DNA of 64,000 bases from UBA10649 sp963700745 (GTDB taxonomy: Bacteria; Actinomycetota; Actinomycetes; S36-B12), in the NCBI GenBank assembly GCA_963700745.1, contig CAVOYT010000012.1, positions 372,001-436,000 of the forward strand, written 5' to 3'. Positions 18,234 through 28,211 of this stretch are shown piece after piece (within the stretch, counting starts at the first letter, position 1; the number at the start of each line of letters is the position of its first letter). The translations under genes and the position numbers were made by a program. The notes below the pieces were generated by a model. The model was given only the letters and a program-made list of their open reading frames with translations, searched no databases and was not told the DNA's origin.

Positions 18234-19253
18234 GTGTCGGCCACGCTGAAGGACATCGCCAAGAAGCTGGGGATCCACCCGGCCACCGTCTCCCGCGCGC
18301 TCAACCCGCGCACGGCGCACCTCGTCAACGACGCGACCGTCACCCGAGTGCGCAAGGCCGCCCTCGCGATGAACTACGTGCCGAACCCGATGGCCTCCGG
18401 CCTTCGGACATCCCGCTCCCACACGATCGGCGTGGTGATTCCCGACCTCACCAACCCGCTGTTCCCCGGAATGGTGCGCGGCATCCAGGACACGCTGTCG
18501 CGCGCGGGGTACACGCCGTTGCTCGTCAACACGGACAACGACCCGGAGTCCGAGGAGCAGATGGTGGCCTCCCTAAGCGCCCGGAGGGTCGACGGCTTCA
18601 TCCTCGCCACGGCGCGCCGAGACCATCCGTTGCTCGTGGACCTGAGCGAGAAGTACCCCGTGGTGCTCATCAACCGCGTCACTGAGAGCGTGCAGCTGCC
18701 CTCGGTCGCGGCCGACGAGCAACACGGCATCCGGCTGGCCGTCGAGCACCTGTACGGGCTCGGGCACCGCGTGATCGCCCATGTCGCCGGACCGACCTGG
18801 TCGTCCACAGGCCACGAGCGATCGCAGGCGTTCACGCGGTCCATGCGCGATCACGGGCTCAGCGTCGCCAAGCACATCGTCGCCGTGGATGCCTGGAGCG
18901 TCGACTCCGCCAAGGACGCCGCCCACCGCCTGCTGACCGCCGACCCCATGATCACCGCGGTCGTGGCGGCGAACGACCAGCTGGCCATCGGCACCATCGC
19001 GGCCGCCCGTCAGCTCAAGCGCAGGTGCCCGCGGGACATCAGCGTGGTCGGCTACAACGACATGCCGTTCATGGACATCGTCGACCCACCACTCACGACC
19101 GTGCGCGTGCCCCAGAACGAGATCGGCTCGGAGGCGGCCCGGCTGATCCTCAGCCTGCTCGTCGAGGACGGGGCCACCCCGATCAAGCAGGTGCGCCTTA
19201 CCCCGGAGCTGGTCGTCCGCGGGTCGACGGCGCCGCCCCGCCCGGGCAGGTAG
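18234..19253 (+). CDS. LacI-family transcriptional regulator
   Basis: This 339-residue repressor has an N-terminal helix-turn-helix (TLKDIAKKLGIHPATVSRALN, residues 4-24) and hinge region (ASGLRTSRSHTIGVVIPD), then a sugar-binding-like effector domain with dimer contacts. LacI hinge helices insert at a central CG of a palindrome, and the repeated TGCAATCGATTGCA sites at 3232, 5892 and 16014 have exactly that form, so this protein is the obvious candidate to bind them. It is the third gene of the NMT1-like/MFS transcript and probably autoregulated through the sites at 16014 and 16160. The effector need not be a sugar; several LacI members sense other catabolites. Confidence 0.92.
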   Translation: MSATLKDIAKKLGIHPATVSRALNPRTAHLVNDATVTRVRKAALAMNYVPNPMASGLRTSRSHTIGVVIPDLTNPLFPGMVRGIQDTLSRAGYTPLLVNTDNDPESEEQMVASLSARRVDGFILATARRDHPLLVDLSEKYPVVLINRVTESVQLPSVAADEQHGIRLAVEHLYGLGHRVIAHVAGPTWSSTGHERSQAFTRSMRDHGLSVAKHIVAVDAWSVDSAKDAAHRLLTADPMITAVVAANDQLAIGTIAAARQLKRRCPRDISVVGYNDMPFMDIVDPPLTTVRVPQNEIGSEAARLILSLLVEDGATPIKQVRLTPELVVRGSTAPPRPGR

Positions 19254-19296
19254 CTCGCGCCCCACTTCGTCCCGCCACGTAGTCGAAGGAGACACA

Positions 19297-20292
<996 letters not shown>

Positions 20293-20300
20293 CCCCTTTC

Positions 20301-20362
20301 GTTGAGTGGTCGGTGGCGCACCGATCGCCTTCGGCGATCTGGTGCGCCACCGACCACTCAAC
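20301..20362. repeat. Long palindromic repeat at a convergent gene junction (copy 2)
   Basis: The arms (20301-20329 and 20333-20362) pair over 29 bases with one bulged base and a three-base loop. The arms begin GTTGAGTGGTCGGTGGCGCA. It sits between the aldo/keto reductase and the minus-strand DUF606 gene. It shares GAGTGG and GGTGGCG elements with the copies at 2473 and 37664. It is a strong bidirectional terminator or a REP-like element. Confidence 0.8.
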
Positions 20363-20396
20363 AGGGGGTGACAGGGGCAATCGGAGATCGGGCTCC

Positions 20397-21339
20397 CTAG
20401 CGGCGGTTCCTCGACGCTACGACCACTGCGGCGAACGTCATTCCCAGGCCGATCAGCAGGTGCCAGCCGACGCTCGTGCCGGGAGTCGGCACGAAGAGGT
20501 CGAGCAGGAACGCGCCCGTCAGCTGCCCGAGGACCGACAGCAGCGAGAACACCAGCACCCCGAGCACGGGGACGACCCAGGCGGCGCCCGCGATCACCGA
20601 TAGGCCGAGAATGCCGCCGAGGTATGCCCACCACGGCGCCCCCCACGGATCCGGGATCCGCGTCTGCACGACGAGCATCGCGCGCGAGCAGGAACACGGA
20701 CAGCATGACGACCCCGCCGAGGAAGTTGACGAAGGCGGCCGCGAACGGGCTGCGCGCCCGCACCGCTACCCGTCCATTCGCGGCCTGCTGCGGCGCGATG
20801 ACGAACCCGGCGAGGAAGGCAAGGACCGCGTAGCCGATGGCGCCCGTGGTCGACTGGAGGCGATCCGAGATGGCGATGCCCACCGCGAGCACCGCCATGA
20901 TCGATGCGACGACGCGGTTCCAGGTGATCTGCCGCACGCCCGACGCGCTGATGCCGAGGCGATCCACCAGCAGCGAGCCCGTCGTCTGCCCGGCAACGAC
21001 GCCGACGGAGAACACGGCCACCCCGACGAGGGGAACGGTGATCGCCTGCGTGATGAGGAACAGGCCGCCGAAGACGCCGCCCGTGAGCGTCGCCAGCGGA
21101 AGCGAGCCCTCGCGGATCCCGGCGCGGACGTCTCCCAGGCCGCGCCGGGTCGGCCGGTGCACAACCACGATGACGGCCAGGACCGCGAGTCCGGTGACCA
21201 TGGTCCACCAGGCCGGATAGAGGCCGGTGTCCCCGTGCACCGCGAGCTCGCCGTTGACCCTCGACTGGACGGCGATGAGCGACCCCAGCGCCACCGTCAC
21301 CGACGCCGGGAGGATGGGGAGGCGACCCTGCGTGCTCAT
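20397..21339 (-). CDS. DUF606/YdcZ-type DMT transporter, second of a tandem pair (one frameshift)
   Basis: This inner-membrane protein of about 313 residues has two homologous five-helix halves of the DMT/DUF606 type. It begins LPASVTVALGSLIAVQSRVNGEL and has GVVAGQTTGSLLVDRLG in the first half and LSVLGQLTGAFLLDLF in the second. The frame changes near 20685 within a CG-rich dinucleotide run, joining SVFLLAR to MLVVQTRIPDPWG. Its ATG overlaps the stop of the upstream paralogue. Family members are poorly studied putative metabolite exporters. A palindromic repeat closes the operon downstream. Confidence 0.8.
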
Positions 21340-22276
21340 GTGCGCCGCCGTGCGGCCACCAGGACGGCCACGAAGGCCAGCAGGACACCGGCAACGAGCG
21401 ACCATTGCAGCCGATTCGATCCGACCGGCGCCACCAGGTCGAGGCCGAGGGCCGCCGTCAGCTGACCAGCGACGGTGATCAGCGCGAACAGGAGCACCCC
21501 GTAGCGGGGCACCGCCCATGCGGCCGTGACGATGAAGGTGAGGCCGAACACCCCACCGAGGTACATCCAGAACGGTCCATCCGTCGGGACCGGACCGACG
21601 CACCGAGGAGCAGCAGTCCGATCACCGCCCCGATCAGGAGCGCCATCGTTCCGAAGAGGAAGTTCACCCACGTCGTGGAGATCGGCTGCCGGGACGCGAC
21701 ATTGACACGTCCGTTGAGGGCCTGCTGCACCGCCACGAGGCATCCTCCGGCGAACGCCGCCAGGAGCGCCGGAATCGACAGCTCCGACACCGACGGGCGC
21801 CCGGCAGCCGCCACCACGACGGCCAGCGTGGCCAGCACAGCCGCCACCACTCGTCCGGACGTGAGCGCCGTCTTCCCGATCGGGCTCAGGCCGACGCGAT
21901 CGACCAGCAGCGAGTTCGCGATCTGCCCGGCGACCATGCCGACCGAGAAGAGCGCGACGCCCACGAGAGCGGTGGAGTAGCTCTGCAGCCCGATGAAGAT
22001 GCCGCCGAGGATCCCGGTGGGAACGGCCCACCACGCGAGCTGGCCGGACCGGACCGCCGGGATGATGCGGCGGACCCCCGACCGAACGGTCGGCGCGAGC
22101 AGCACGACCGCACTCAGGAGGACGAACCCGCTGCCGAACGAGAACAGGGCGGCTTGCACGCCGTTGCCGATGTGCAGGGTGAGCTCGCCATTGGCTCGGG
22201 CCTGCAACGCGTTCATGAACCCGCTGAGCACGAAGATGACGGCGAACGCCGCCAGGCCCAGCGGGCGAGCCGCCAT
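21336..22276 (-). CDS. DUF606/YdcZ-type DMT transporter, first of a tandem pair (one frameshift)
   Basis: This paralogue of the next gene has about 313 residues and the same two-half layout: SGFMNALQARANGELTLHIG, SVGMVAGQIANSLLVDRVG, and in the second half TVAGQLTAALGLDLVAPVG. The frame changes near 21600, where GPVPTDGPFWMYLGG resumes after LLLLGA. The start ATG overlaps the purH stop codon, so it is translated with the purine genes. The pair may form a heterodimer, as small DMT carriers often do. Its place after purH hints at export of a purine-related compound, but that is only inference. Confidence 0.8.
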
Positions 22277-23841
22277 CAGTGGAAGAAGTGGCGCGTGCCC
22301 GTGACGTACATCGTCACGCCCGCTGCCCGAGCGGACGCGAACACCTCCTCGTCGCGGACCGAGCCGCCCGGCTGCACGACGGCCTTGACGCCAGCCTGCA
22401 GCAGGACCTCCAGACCGTCCGGGAACGGGAAGAACGCGTCGGAGGCCGCCACCGAACCGGTCACCCGGTCTCCTGCGCGCTCCACGGAGAGTCGCGCGGA
22501 GTCGACCCGGTTGACCTGGCCCATGCCGACGCCGACAGCAGCCCCATTGCGGGCGAGCAGGATCGCGTTCGACTTCACCGCTCTGACCGAGCGCCAGGCG
22601 AACTCGAGGTCGCGCATCGTCTCTCGGTCTGCCGCCTCGCCGGACACGAGCTGCCAGGTCGAGGGATCGTCGCCGTCGGCATCGACCGCGTCCGCACCCT
22701 GCACGAGCAGGCCACCCGAGATCGATCGGGACTCCGCGTGCGAGCCCATGTGTGGGCCCTCAACCTGCAGGACCCGCAGGTTCTTCTTGGCCGACAGCAA
22801 TTCCAGTGCCTGCGGGTCGTAGGCGGGCGCCACGATGACCTCGGTGAAGACGTCGGCCATGGCCTCGGCCAGTTCGACGGACACCTCGCGGTTCGTCGCC
22901 ACCACGCCGCCGAACGCCGAGACCGGGTCGGTGTCGAATGCCTTGCGGTATGCCTCGGCGATGTCGAGACCGACGGCGATGCCGCACGGATTGGCGTGCT
23001 TGATGATCGCGACGGCAGGCTCGAGATGGTCGAACGCCGCCCGCCGGGCCGCATCCGCGTCGACGTAGTTGTTGTACGACATCTGCTTGCCCTGCAGCTG
23101 ACGGGCGCCGGCGAGGGCGGGCTCATGGTGCGCGGACAGGTAGACCGCGGCGTCCTGGTGCGGATTCTCGCCGTAGCGCAGGACGTCGCCGCGTCGCCAT
23201 GCGGCACCGAGCCACCGCGGGAAGCCTGCGCCGTCCGGGTCCGGAGCGACGACACTTCCCAGCCAGGAGGCCACGGCGATGTCGTAGGTGGCCGTGTGGG
23301 CGAATGCGTCCACCGCCAGCGTCGCTCGCTGCTCGAGGGTGAAGCCTCCTGCCGCGACCGCCTCGAGAACGCTGGCGTAGCCGTCGGGCGAGGTGACGAT
23401 CGCCACGTTGGCGTAGTTCTTCGCGGACGCGCGCACCATCGCTGGGCCGCCGATGTCGATCTGCTCGACGCAGTCGTCGATGCCGGCCCCCGACGACACC
23501 GTGCGCTCGAAGGGGTACAGGTTCACGACCACGAGCTCGAACGCGAGGATGCCGAGATCCTCGAGCTGCTCGCGGTGCGAATCCTTGCGCAGGTCGGCAA
23601 GCAGGCCCCCGTGGATGTGGGGGTGGAGTGTCTTGACCCGGCCGTCCAGAGTCTCCGGGAAGCCGGTGACGTCGCCGACCGCGGTCACCGGCACACCGGC
23701 CGCCGCGATCGTGGCGGCCGTGGAACCGGTCGACACGATCTCCACGCCGGCCAGCGACAGCCCGCGGGCGAGCTCTTCCAGTCCGGTCTTGTCGTACACC
23801 GAGACCAAGGCCCTTCGGACTGCGCGTCGGGTGTCGCTCAC
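22276..23841 (-). CDS. purH: Bifunctional AICAR formyltransferase/IMP cyclohydrolase
   Basis: PurH carries out the last two steps of purine synthesis: it formylates AICAR with 10-formyl-THF and closes the ring to IMP. The 521-residue frame has the N-terminal cyclohydrolase (ALVSVYDKTGLEELARGL, FPETLDGRVKTLHPHIHGG) and the C-terminal transformylase with the catalytic motif IIKHANPCGIAVG and the SDAFFPFPDGLE segment; it ends GTRHFFH. I chose the GTG at 23841, which overlaps the purN stop and starts just before VSVYDK. It lies in the conserved order DUF6350-purN-purH of actinobacteria. Confidence 0.97.
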   Translation of the reverse strand: MSDTRRAVRRALVSVYDKTGLEELARGLSLAGVEIVSTGSTAATIAAAGVPVTAVGDVTGFPETLDGRVKTLHPHIHGGLLADLRKDSHREQLEDLGILAFELVVVNLYPFERTVSSGAGIDDCVEQIDIGGPAMVRASAKNYANVAIVTSPDGYASVLEAVAAGGFTLEQRATLAVDAFAHTATYDIAVASWLGSVVAPDPDGAGFPRWLGAAWRRGDVLRYGENPHQDAAVYLSAHHEPALAGARQLQGKQMSYNNYVDADAARRAAFDHLEPAVAIIKHANPCGIAVGLDIAEAYRKAFDTDPVSAFGGVVATNREVSVELAEAMADVFTEVIVAPAYDPQALELLSAKKNLRVLQVEGPHMGSHAESRSISGGLLVQGADAVDADGDDPSTWQLVSGEAADRETMRDLEFAWRSVRAVKSNAILLARNGAAVGVGMGQVNRVDSARLSVERAGDRVTGSVAASDAFFPFPDGLEVLLQAGVKAVVQPGGSVRDEEVFASARAAGVTMYVTGTRHFFH

Positions 23842-24413
23842 TCGTCTTCTCCGATCAGTAGTGCCAGGGTCTGTACCAGCAGGGGACGTTCGAGCTCCTT
23901 TATGCGTTCGTGCAGGTCCGCCTCGTCCTCTCCGGGGTGGATCGCCAGGGCTCGCTGGGCGAGGATCGGACCGGTATCGACGCCATCGTCGACGAGGTGG
24001 ACGGTGCATCCGGTGACCTTCACGCCGTGGGCGACCGCATCACGCACCGCGTGGGCCCCGGGGAAGGACGGCAGCAGCGCGGGGTGGGTGTTGACGATCC
24101 GGCCACGGAACCGCGTCACGAACGCCGGGCCGAGGATGCGCATGAACCCCGCGCAGACGACCCATGACGGCTCGTAGGCGGCCACCTGCGTGGTGAGGGC
24201 GTCATTCCATGCGGCCCGGTCCGGGAAGTCGGTGGGCACCAGCGTGAACACCGGGATGCCGACGTCACGGGCCCGGTCCAGGGCCATCGCCGACGGGTCA
24301 TCGCTACCGACGGCCACGATGCGCGCATCCAGGGTGCCAGCGCTGGCCGCCTCGATGAGGCTCTGGAGCAATGTGCCGGTCCCGGACGCGAGGACCACGA
24401 GGCGAGCCGGCAC
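23838..24413 (-). CDS. purN: Phosphoribosylglycinamide formyltransferase 1
   Basis: PurN transfers a formyl group from 10-formyl-THF to GAR, the third step of purine synthesis. It has 191 residues, with the phosphate-binding loop VVLASGTGTLLQSL at the start and the catalytic Asn-His in GRIVNTHPALLPSFPG. The catalytic Asp lies in VHLVDDGVDTGPIL. Its stop overlaps the purH start. Substrate from this step continues in the same pathway as purH, while IMP made there feeds guaB and guaA elsewhere in the window. Confidence 0.97.
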   Translation of the reverse strand: MPARLVVLASGTGTLLQSLIEAASAGTLDARIVAVGSDDPSAMALDRARDVGIPVFTLVPTDFPDRAAWNDALTTQVAAYEPSWVVCAGFMRILGPAFVTRFRGRIVNTHPALLPSFPGAHAVRDAVAHGVKVTGCTVHLVDDGVDTGPILAQRALAIHPGEDEADLHERIKELERPLLVQTLALLIGEDE

Positions 24414-24454
24414 AGGGGAACCCTATCCAGCGAGGCGCAGGACCCCCGTCCGGG

Positions 24455-25192
24455 TCAGATCACCGACTCGGAGTTGAACTGCCGGTACATGTGCGCGGTG
24501 AACAGCGCCGCGAAGGGCAGGGTCACGAGGGTCAGGAGCCCGAAGAACAGCCCGCCGAGGAGCTGCACGAGGACATTGATGATCGTCATCATCAAGGCAG
24601 GACCGACGTTGCGGGTGACCGCCTGATAGCTGGCCTTCATGGCGTCGCCGACGCTAAGCCCCTTGTCCAGGATGTAGTAGGGGCCGAGCTGGAGAACGAA
24701 GAAGACGACCAGCCCCGGGAGGATGCACAGGATCAGCCCGACGGTGCCGAGGATCGCGAAGACGATCATGTAGAGGATGTACCGGCCGAGGTACTGGGTG
24801 GTGAACATCTCCGAGAAGCTCGGCGCGACTCCCTGCGTGCTGCGGATCGCCGCGCGCTGCACGCCGATCTGGGCGATGAACGCCAGGAGCGCGAAGGCCA
24901 GAGAGATGACGATGGCCACGAGGGCGGACAGCCCGAGTGCCGCGGTACATGCGTTCAGCTGGCCCGGGCTCTCGGGATTCGAGCAGTCGACGATGATGTT
25001 CTGCAGCGAGTTCGTGCCGACGTTCTGGAACACGTAGATCGCGGTGACGACGGCCGCCAGTCCAACGAACGCGGCCGCATTGGCCTTGAACCGGTCGAAC
25101 GCCCACGAGATCGCGGCGCCGATGTCAACTCGTGGCCCACCTCCGCCGGGCGGCGGTGCCGGCAGGTTCCCGGGTGGGGTCTGATCAGCCAT
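24455..25192 (-). CDS. Multi-pass membrane protein of unknown function
   Basis: This 245-residue protein has a short Pro/Gly-rich cytosolic start (PGNLPAPPPGGGGP) and about five to six hydrophobic segments. Long amphipathic stretches such as DIGAAISWAFDRFKANAAAF resemble the DUF975 or GlpQ-membrane-domain type of protein. Two Cys lie in the first outer loop (VDCSNPESPGQLNAC) and could form a disulphide. It sits between purN and the DUF6350 gene on the same strand. I do not recognise a specific function. Confidence 0.75.
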   Translation of the reverse strand: MADQTPPGNLPAPPPGGGGPRVDIGAAISWAFDRFKANAAAFVGLAAVVTAIYVFQNVGTNSLQNIIVDCSNPESPGQLNACTAALGLSALVAIVISLAFALLAFIAQIGVQRAAIRSTQGVAPSFSEMFTTQYLGRYILYMIVFAILGTVGLILCILPGLVVFFVLQLGPYYILDKGLSVGDAMKASYQAVTRNVGPALMMTIINVLVQLLGGLFFGLLTLVTLPFAALFTAHMYRQFNSESVI

Positions 25193-25204
25193 GGTGGGGT
25201 CCTC

Positions 25205-26549
25205 TCACGGGGTGTCGTCTTCGACGGTATCGGTCGCAGCAGGCGCATGGGGCGGATCGGCGACAGCCAGCGAGGGACGGTCTGGAGGGGAGGGGATGAC
25301 GGCACTCGGGGCGGCCCCCAGCACGACGAGAACGGCCCCCAGCACGCCCACCGTCAGTGGGACGGGGCCCAGATGAGCGAGGCGGACGTCCCCCAGCGCA
25401 CCCGAGGCGAGGAAGGCCCCCGCTGCCAGCACGCATCCGGCGATCGCGGCCGATCCGGCCGCCATGGCCAGGCGCACCAACCGTTGCTCCTGCCGCGCTC
25501 GACGGCCGATCAGCACTCCAGCGACCACCCCGGCCAATACGCCCGCCAGCGGCAGGAGCCACGCCGCGGGGCTCGTCGTCTGCGGAATCGCGGCGAGCAA
25601 CGGGAACGGCGGGAGCGTGGTCGGCGCGGTGACGGCGACGAACGGGGACACCGTGATCGCCGGTCCGATGACGACTCCCGCACCCATCGCATACGACGCC
25701 CCCCACATGGCCATGACCGGCGTGTAGGCAACGCCCAGTGCCAGTAGGCCAAGGCCGCCCAGGAAGCCTGTGCGCAGTGACTGCGACATGGTGATCGCAT
25801 CGTCCACATGCAGGACGAGGGAGATCGTGGCGGCGATGGCCCCGATGCCGATCACCGTGACGGCGGCGACCAGTCCGGCCCGCACGACGACCCCGAGCCA
25901 GCCCGGAAGAAGCGTCTCGGCCCCGGCACGGTAGGCAGCCCGCGCGGCCCCCCAGCCCATGCCGAGCAGCGCCAGGGCGAAGCCGTAGGCGGCTGCGTGC
26001 CCCAGTGTCACGGACGATGACGCTCGCGCAGTGGCCAGTGCGGCGCCCGCGACGACCAGGCCGTAGGTGAGCGCCCCGGTCGAGCACGACCGTCACCACC
26101 TGGCGCGGCGTGCGCGCCGCGCTGCGCCTGGCTGCCCAGCCGCCCGAGTAGCCGAGCAGGAGCAGCGGAATCAGCGCCAACCCCCACGGCATCAGCGAGT
26201 AGGTGACACCGGACAGCACTACCGGTGCGCCGTGGGCGACGACCCACAGCAGGCCGGCGACGTGCAGCGACTCCAGCCAAGTCAGGCCCGACTGGGGGGT
26301 CGCCATCCATACGATGAGCAAGGGAATCGCGGCGAGGCCGAACCCGATCATCGCCGACCACAGGGCCGCCAGCGCGCCCATCAGCCAGGTCGGGGGGATC
26401 GACCCGCTCCGTACCCGAGGCAGGCGGCGTGTCCCCGACCGGACCCGCGTGCCGAAGGCACCCACCACCCTGCCCACTCGGTGGGGTGCCTTCCCCTTCG
26501 GTGCGGAGGCCTCCTGCGGCGCCGTCGGCGGCAGCGTCGGTGCAGTCAC
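25205..26549 (-). CDS. DUF6350/PerM-like integral membrane protein (one frameshift)
   Basis: This protein of about 448 residues has a basic cytosolic N-terminus and many membrane segments (about 10), with an acidic tail. In mycobacteria the equivalent gene next to purN is perM, which affects cell division and magnesium-limited growth; the assignment rests on position and topology. The frame changes near 26080: the N-part ends RSAARTPRQVVTVVLD and the C-part continues GLVVAGAALATARASSSVT in another frame. Both pieces are hydrophobic and well formed, so an indel is likely. Confidence 0.75.
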
Positions 26550-26612
26550 CAGCCCAGAATCTCAGCCCGAGAGCGCCGATCCGGTGACCGCCACGCGCCT
26601 GCCCGGGCTGGG

Positions 26613-27413
26613 CTAGTTCTCGTTCTCGCCTCCCATCACGTTCTGGTCCCAGTCGATGACGGACCCGGTCACCAGGCCCGACCCGTCGGACAGGAGGTAG
26701 ACGATCATGTCGGCGATCTCCTTCGGGTCGCCGAGCCGACCTGCTGGGAGGTCACGTCCCGCCTCGGCCAGCCAGCCGTCCTCCGCATCGTGGAAGCGCC
26801 GCTGGACGGCGTCCTCCCCCTCGGTGGCGGTCCAGCCGATATTGAGGCCGTTGACGCGGATCCGGTCGTACCGATGCGCATGGGCCACATTGCGCGTCAG
26901 TGCGGCCAGCCCGCCCTTCGACGCGACGTACGGGGCGAGGATCCGACTGCCGGTGTGGGACGAGATGGAGATCACGTTCACGATCGTTCCGGCGGCGTCG
27001 CGAGCCAGCATGTCGCGGACCGCCGCCTGCATGATGAAGAAGGGACCGCGCAGGTTGATCGCCACGTGCGCGTCGAACATCTCCGGCGTCGTGTCCAGCA
27101 GCGAGCCACGGTCCGTCAATGCGGCAGCGTTGACGACGCAGTCGACGCGTCCGAACGTGTCGATGACCGTGGCAACGCAGGCTGCGGCCTGCTCAACGAC
27201 GCCGACGTCGGTGCGGATGAAGAGCGGCTCGGTCCCGAGCTCGTCGAGCTCGTCGACCAGCGGGCCGGCCACCTCAGGGCGACGCCCGGTCACGATCACG
27301 GCCTCCGCCCCGCACCCTGCGGCCGTTCGTGCTGCGGCCGCCCCGACTCCCTGCGTCCCTCCGCTGACCAGAACGATCTTTCCCGACAAGGCATCCTCGC
27401 GCAGCACCGTCAT
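26613..27413 (-). CDS. Short-chain dehydrogenase/reductase
   Basis: This classical SDR of 266 residues has the cofactor motif VSGGTQGVGAAAARTAA, the NAA motif in VVNAAALTDRG, a catalytic Ser in VISISSHTGS and the YxxxK in APYVASKGG. An Arg in TGRRPEVA suggests NADP preference. I chose ATG 27413 because the motif begins 13 residues later, as usual; no clear ribosome site is visible, so an upstream start is possible. The C-terminal NVMGGENEN is short and polar. The substrate is unknown. Confidence 0.88.
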   Translation of the reverse strand: MTVLREDALSGKIVLVSGGTQGVGAAAARTAAGCGAEAVIVTGRRPEVAGPLVDELDELGTEPLFIRTDVGVVEQAAACVATVIDTFGRVDCVVNAAALTDRGSLLDTTPEMFDAHVAINLRGPFFIMQAAVRDMLARDAAGTIVNVISISSHTGSRILAPYVASKGGLAALTRNVAHAHRYDRIRVNGLNIGWTATEGEDAVQRRFHDAEDGWLAEAGRDLPAGRLGDPKEIADMIVYLLSDGSGLVTGSVIDWDQNVMGGENEN

Positions 27414-27430
27414 GCAGGTAGTGAACCAGT

Positions 27431-28180
27431 TCAGCCGTGAATGATCAGCCACACCGATGCCACGGCGCTGAGCGACAGCGCAACGTTGGTGAACACCCGC
27501 TCGTTCATGCGGGAGAAGATCGCGTAACCCACCAGCGCACCGACCACCACGACCGGGATGAACCAGAGGTCCGCAAGGAGGGTCTCGGTGTTCAGGAAGC
27601 CGAGTCCGACGAGGATCGGCACCTTGATGGCATTCAGCACGAAGAAGAACCACGCGAAGGTCCCCATGAACGCGAGCATCGTGACACGCATGTTGATGAG
27701 GTACAGGGTCATCGCCGTGCCGCCTGCGTTCGCCGCCATCGTCGTCATGCCGGCCAACGTGCCGAAGAAGCCGACTGCCAGCTTGTTGGGCGGCGCGTCC
27801 TCGGCCTGACGCGGGAATCGTCGGCGCCACACCTCGAGGCCGACGGACGCCAGGATGAGCACGCCGATGACCCGTCCCAGGGTCGAGGTGTCGACGAAGC
27901 GGAACAGCAGCGCGGTGAGCACGATGCCGAGCAGGACGCCCGGGATGAGGCGGAAGATCAGCGGCCAGTTCACGTGCTGCCGGTATCGCGCGAGCGCGAA
28001 CATGTCACCGAGAAGGAGCAGCGGCATGATGAAGCCGGAGGCGGCCGTCGCACCGAGTGCAGCCGCGAGCAGGGGGCCGGCGAGCACCCCCGCCACCGGC
28101 ATGGCGGTCTTGGAGAACCCGTAGAGGAAGACGCCGATCGTGACGATCGCGATCAGCAGGGGCGTCCAGGTCTCCGGCAT
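27431..28180 (-). CDS. TauE/SafE-family (TSUP) anion permease
   Basis: This 249-residue membrane protein has about eight hydrophobic segments. It shows the TSUP repeat hallmarks: a first-half start LYGFSKTAMPVAGVLAGPLLAAA with the GFIMPLLLLGDMFALARYR loop, and a second-half FFGTLAGMTTMAANAGGTAMTLYL. The family exports or imports sulfite, organosulfonates or other small anions. It is followed by the SDR gene after a short gap of about 17 bases, so the two may be co-transcribed. The substrate cannot be assigned. Confidence 0.88.
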   Translation of the reverse strand: MPETWTPLLIAIVTIGVFLYGFSKTAMPVAGVLAGPLLAAALGATAASGFIMPLLLLGDMFALARYRQHVNWPLIFRLIPGVLLGIVLTALLFRFVDTSTLGRVIGVLILASVGLEVWRRRFPRQAEDAPPNKLAVGFFGTLAGMTTMAANAGGTAMTLYLINMRVTMLAFMGTFAWFFFVLNAIKVPILVGLGFLNTETLLADLWFIPVVVVGALVGYAIFSRMNERVFTNVALSLSAVASVWLIIHG

Positions 28181-28211
28181 CGCCCCTTCCTCCCAGCCCT
28201 CCTCGTGCGGG

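Noticed and set aside
20640..21620. Programmed frameshifting in the two DUF606 genes, since both break at the same protein position
   Set aside because: The two sites share no slippery heptamer or downstream structure, one is a CG dinucleotide run, and many other genes in the window show similar single-base breaks.
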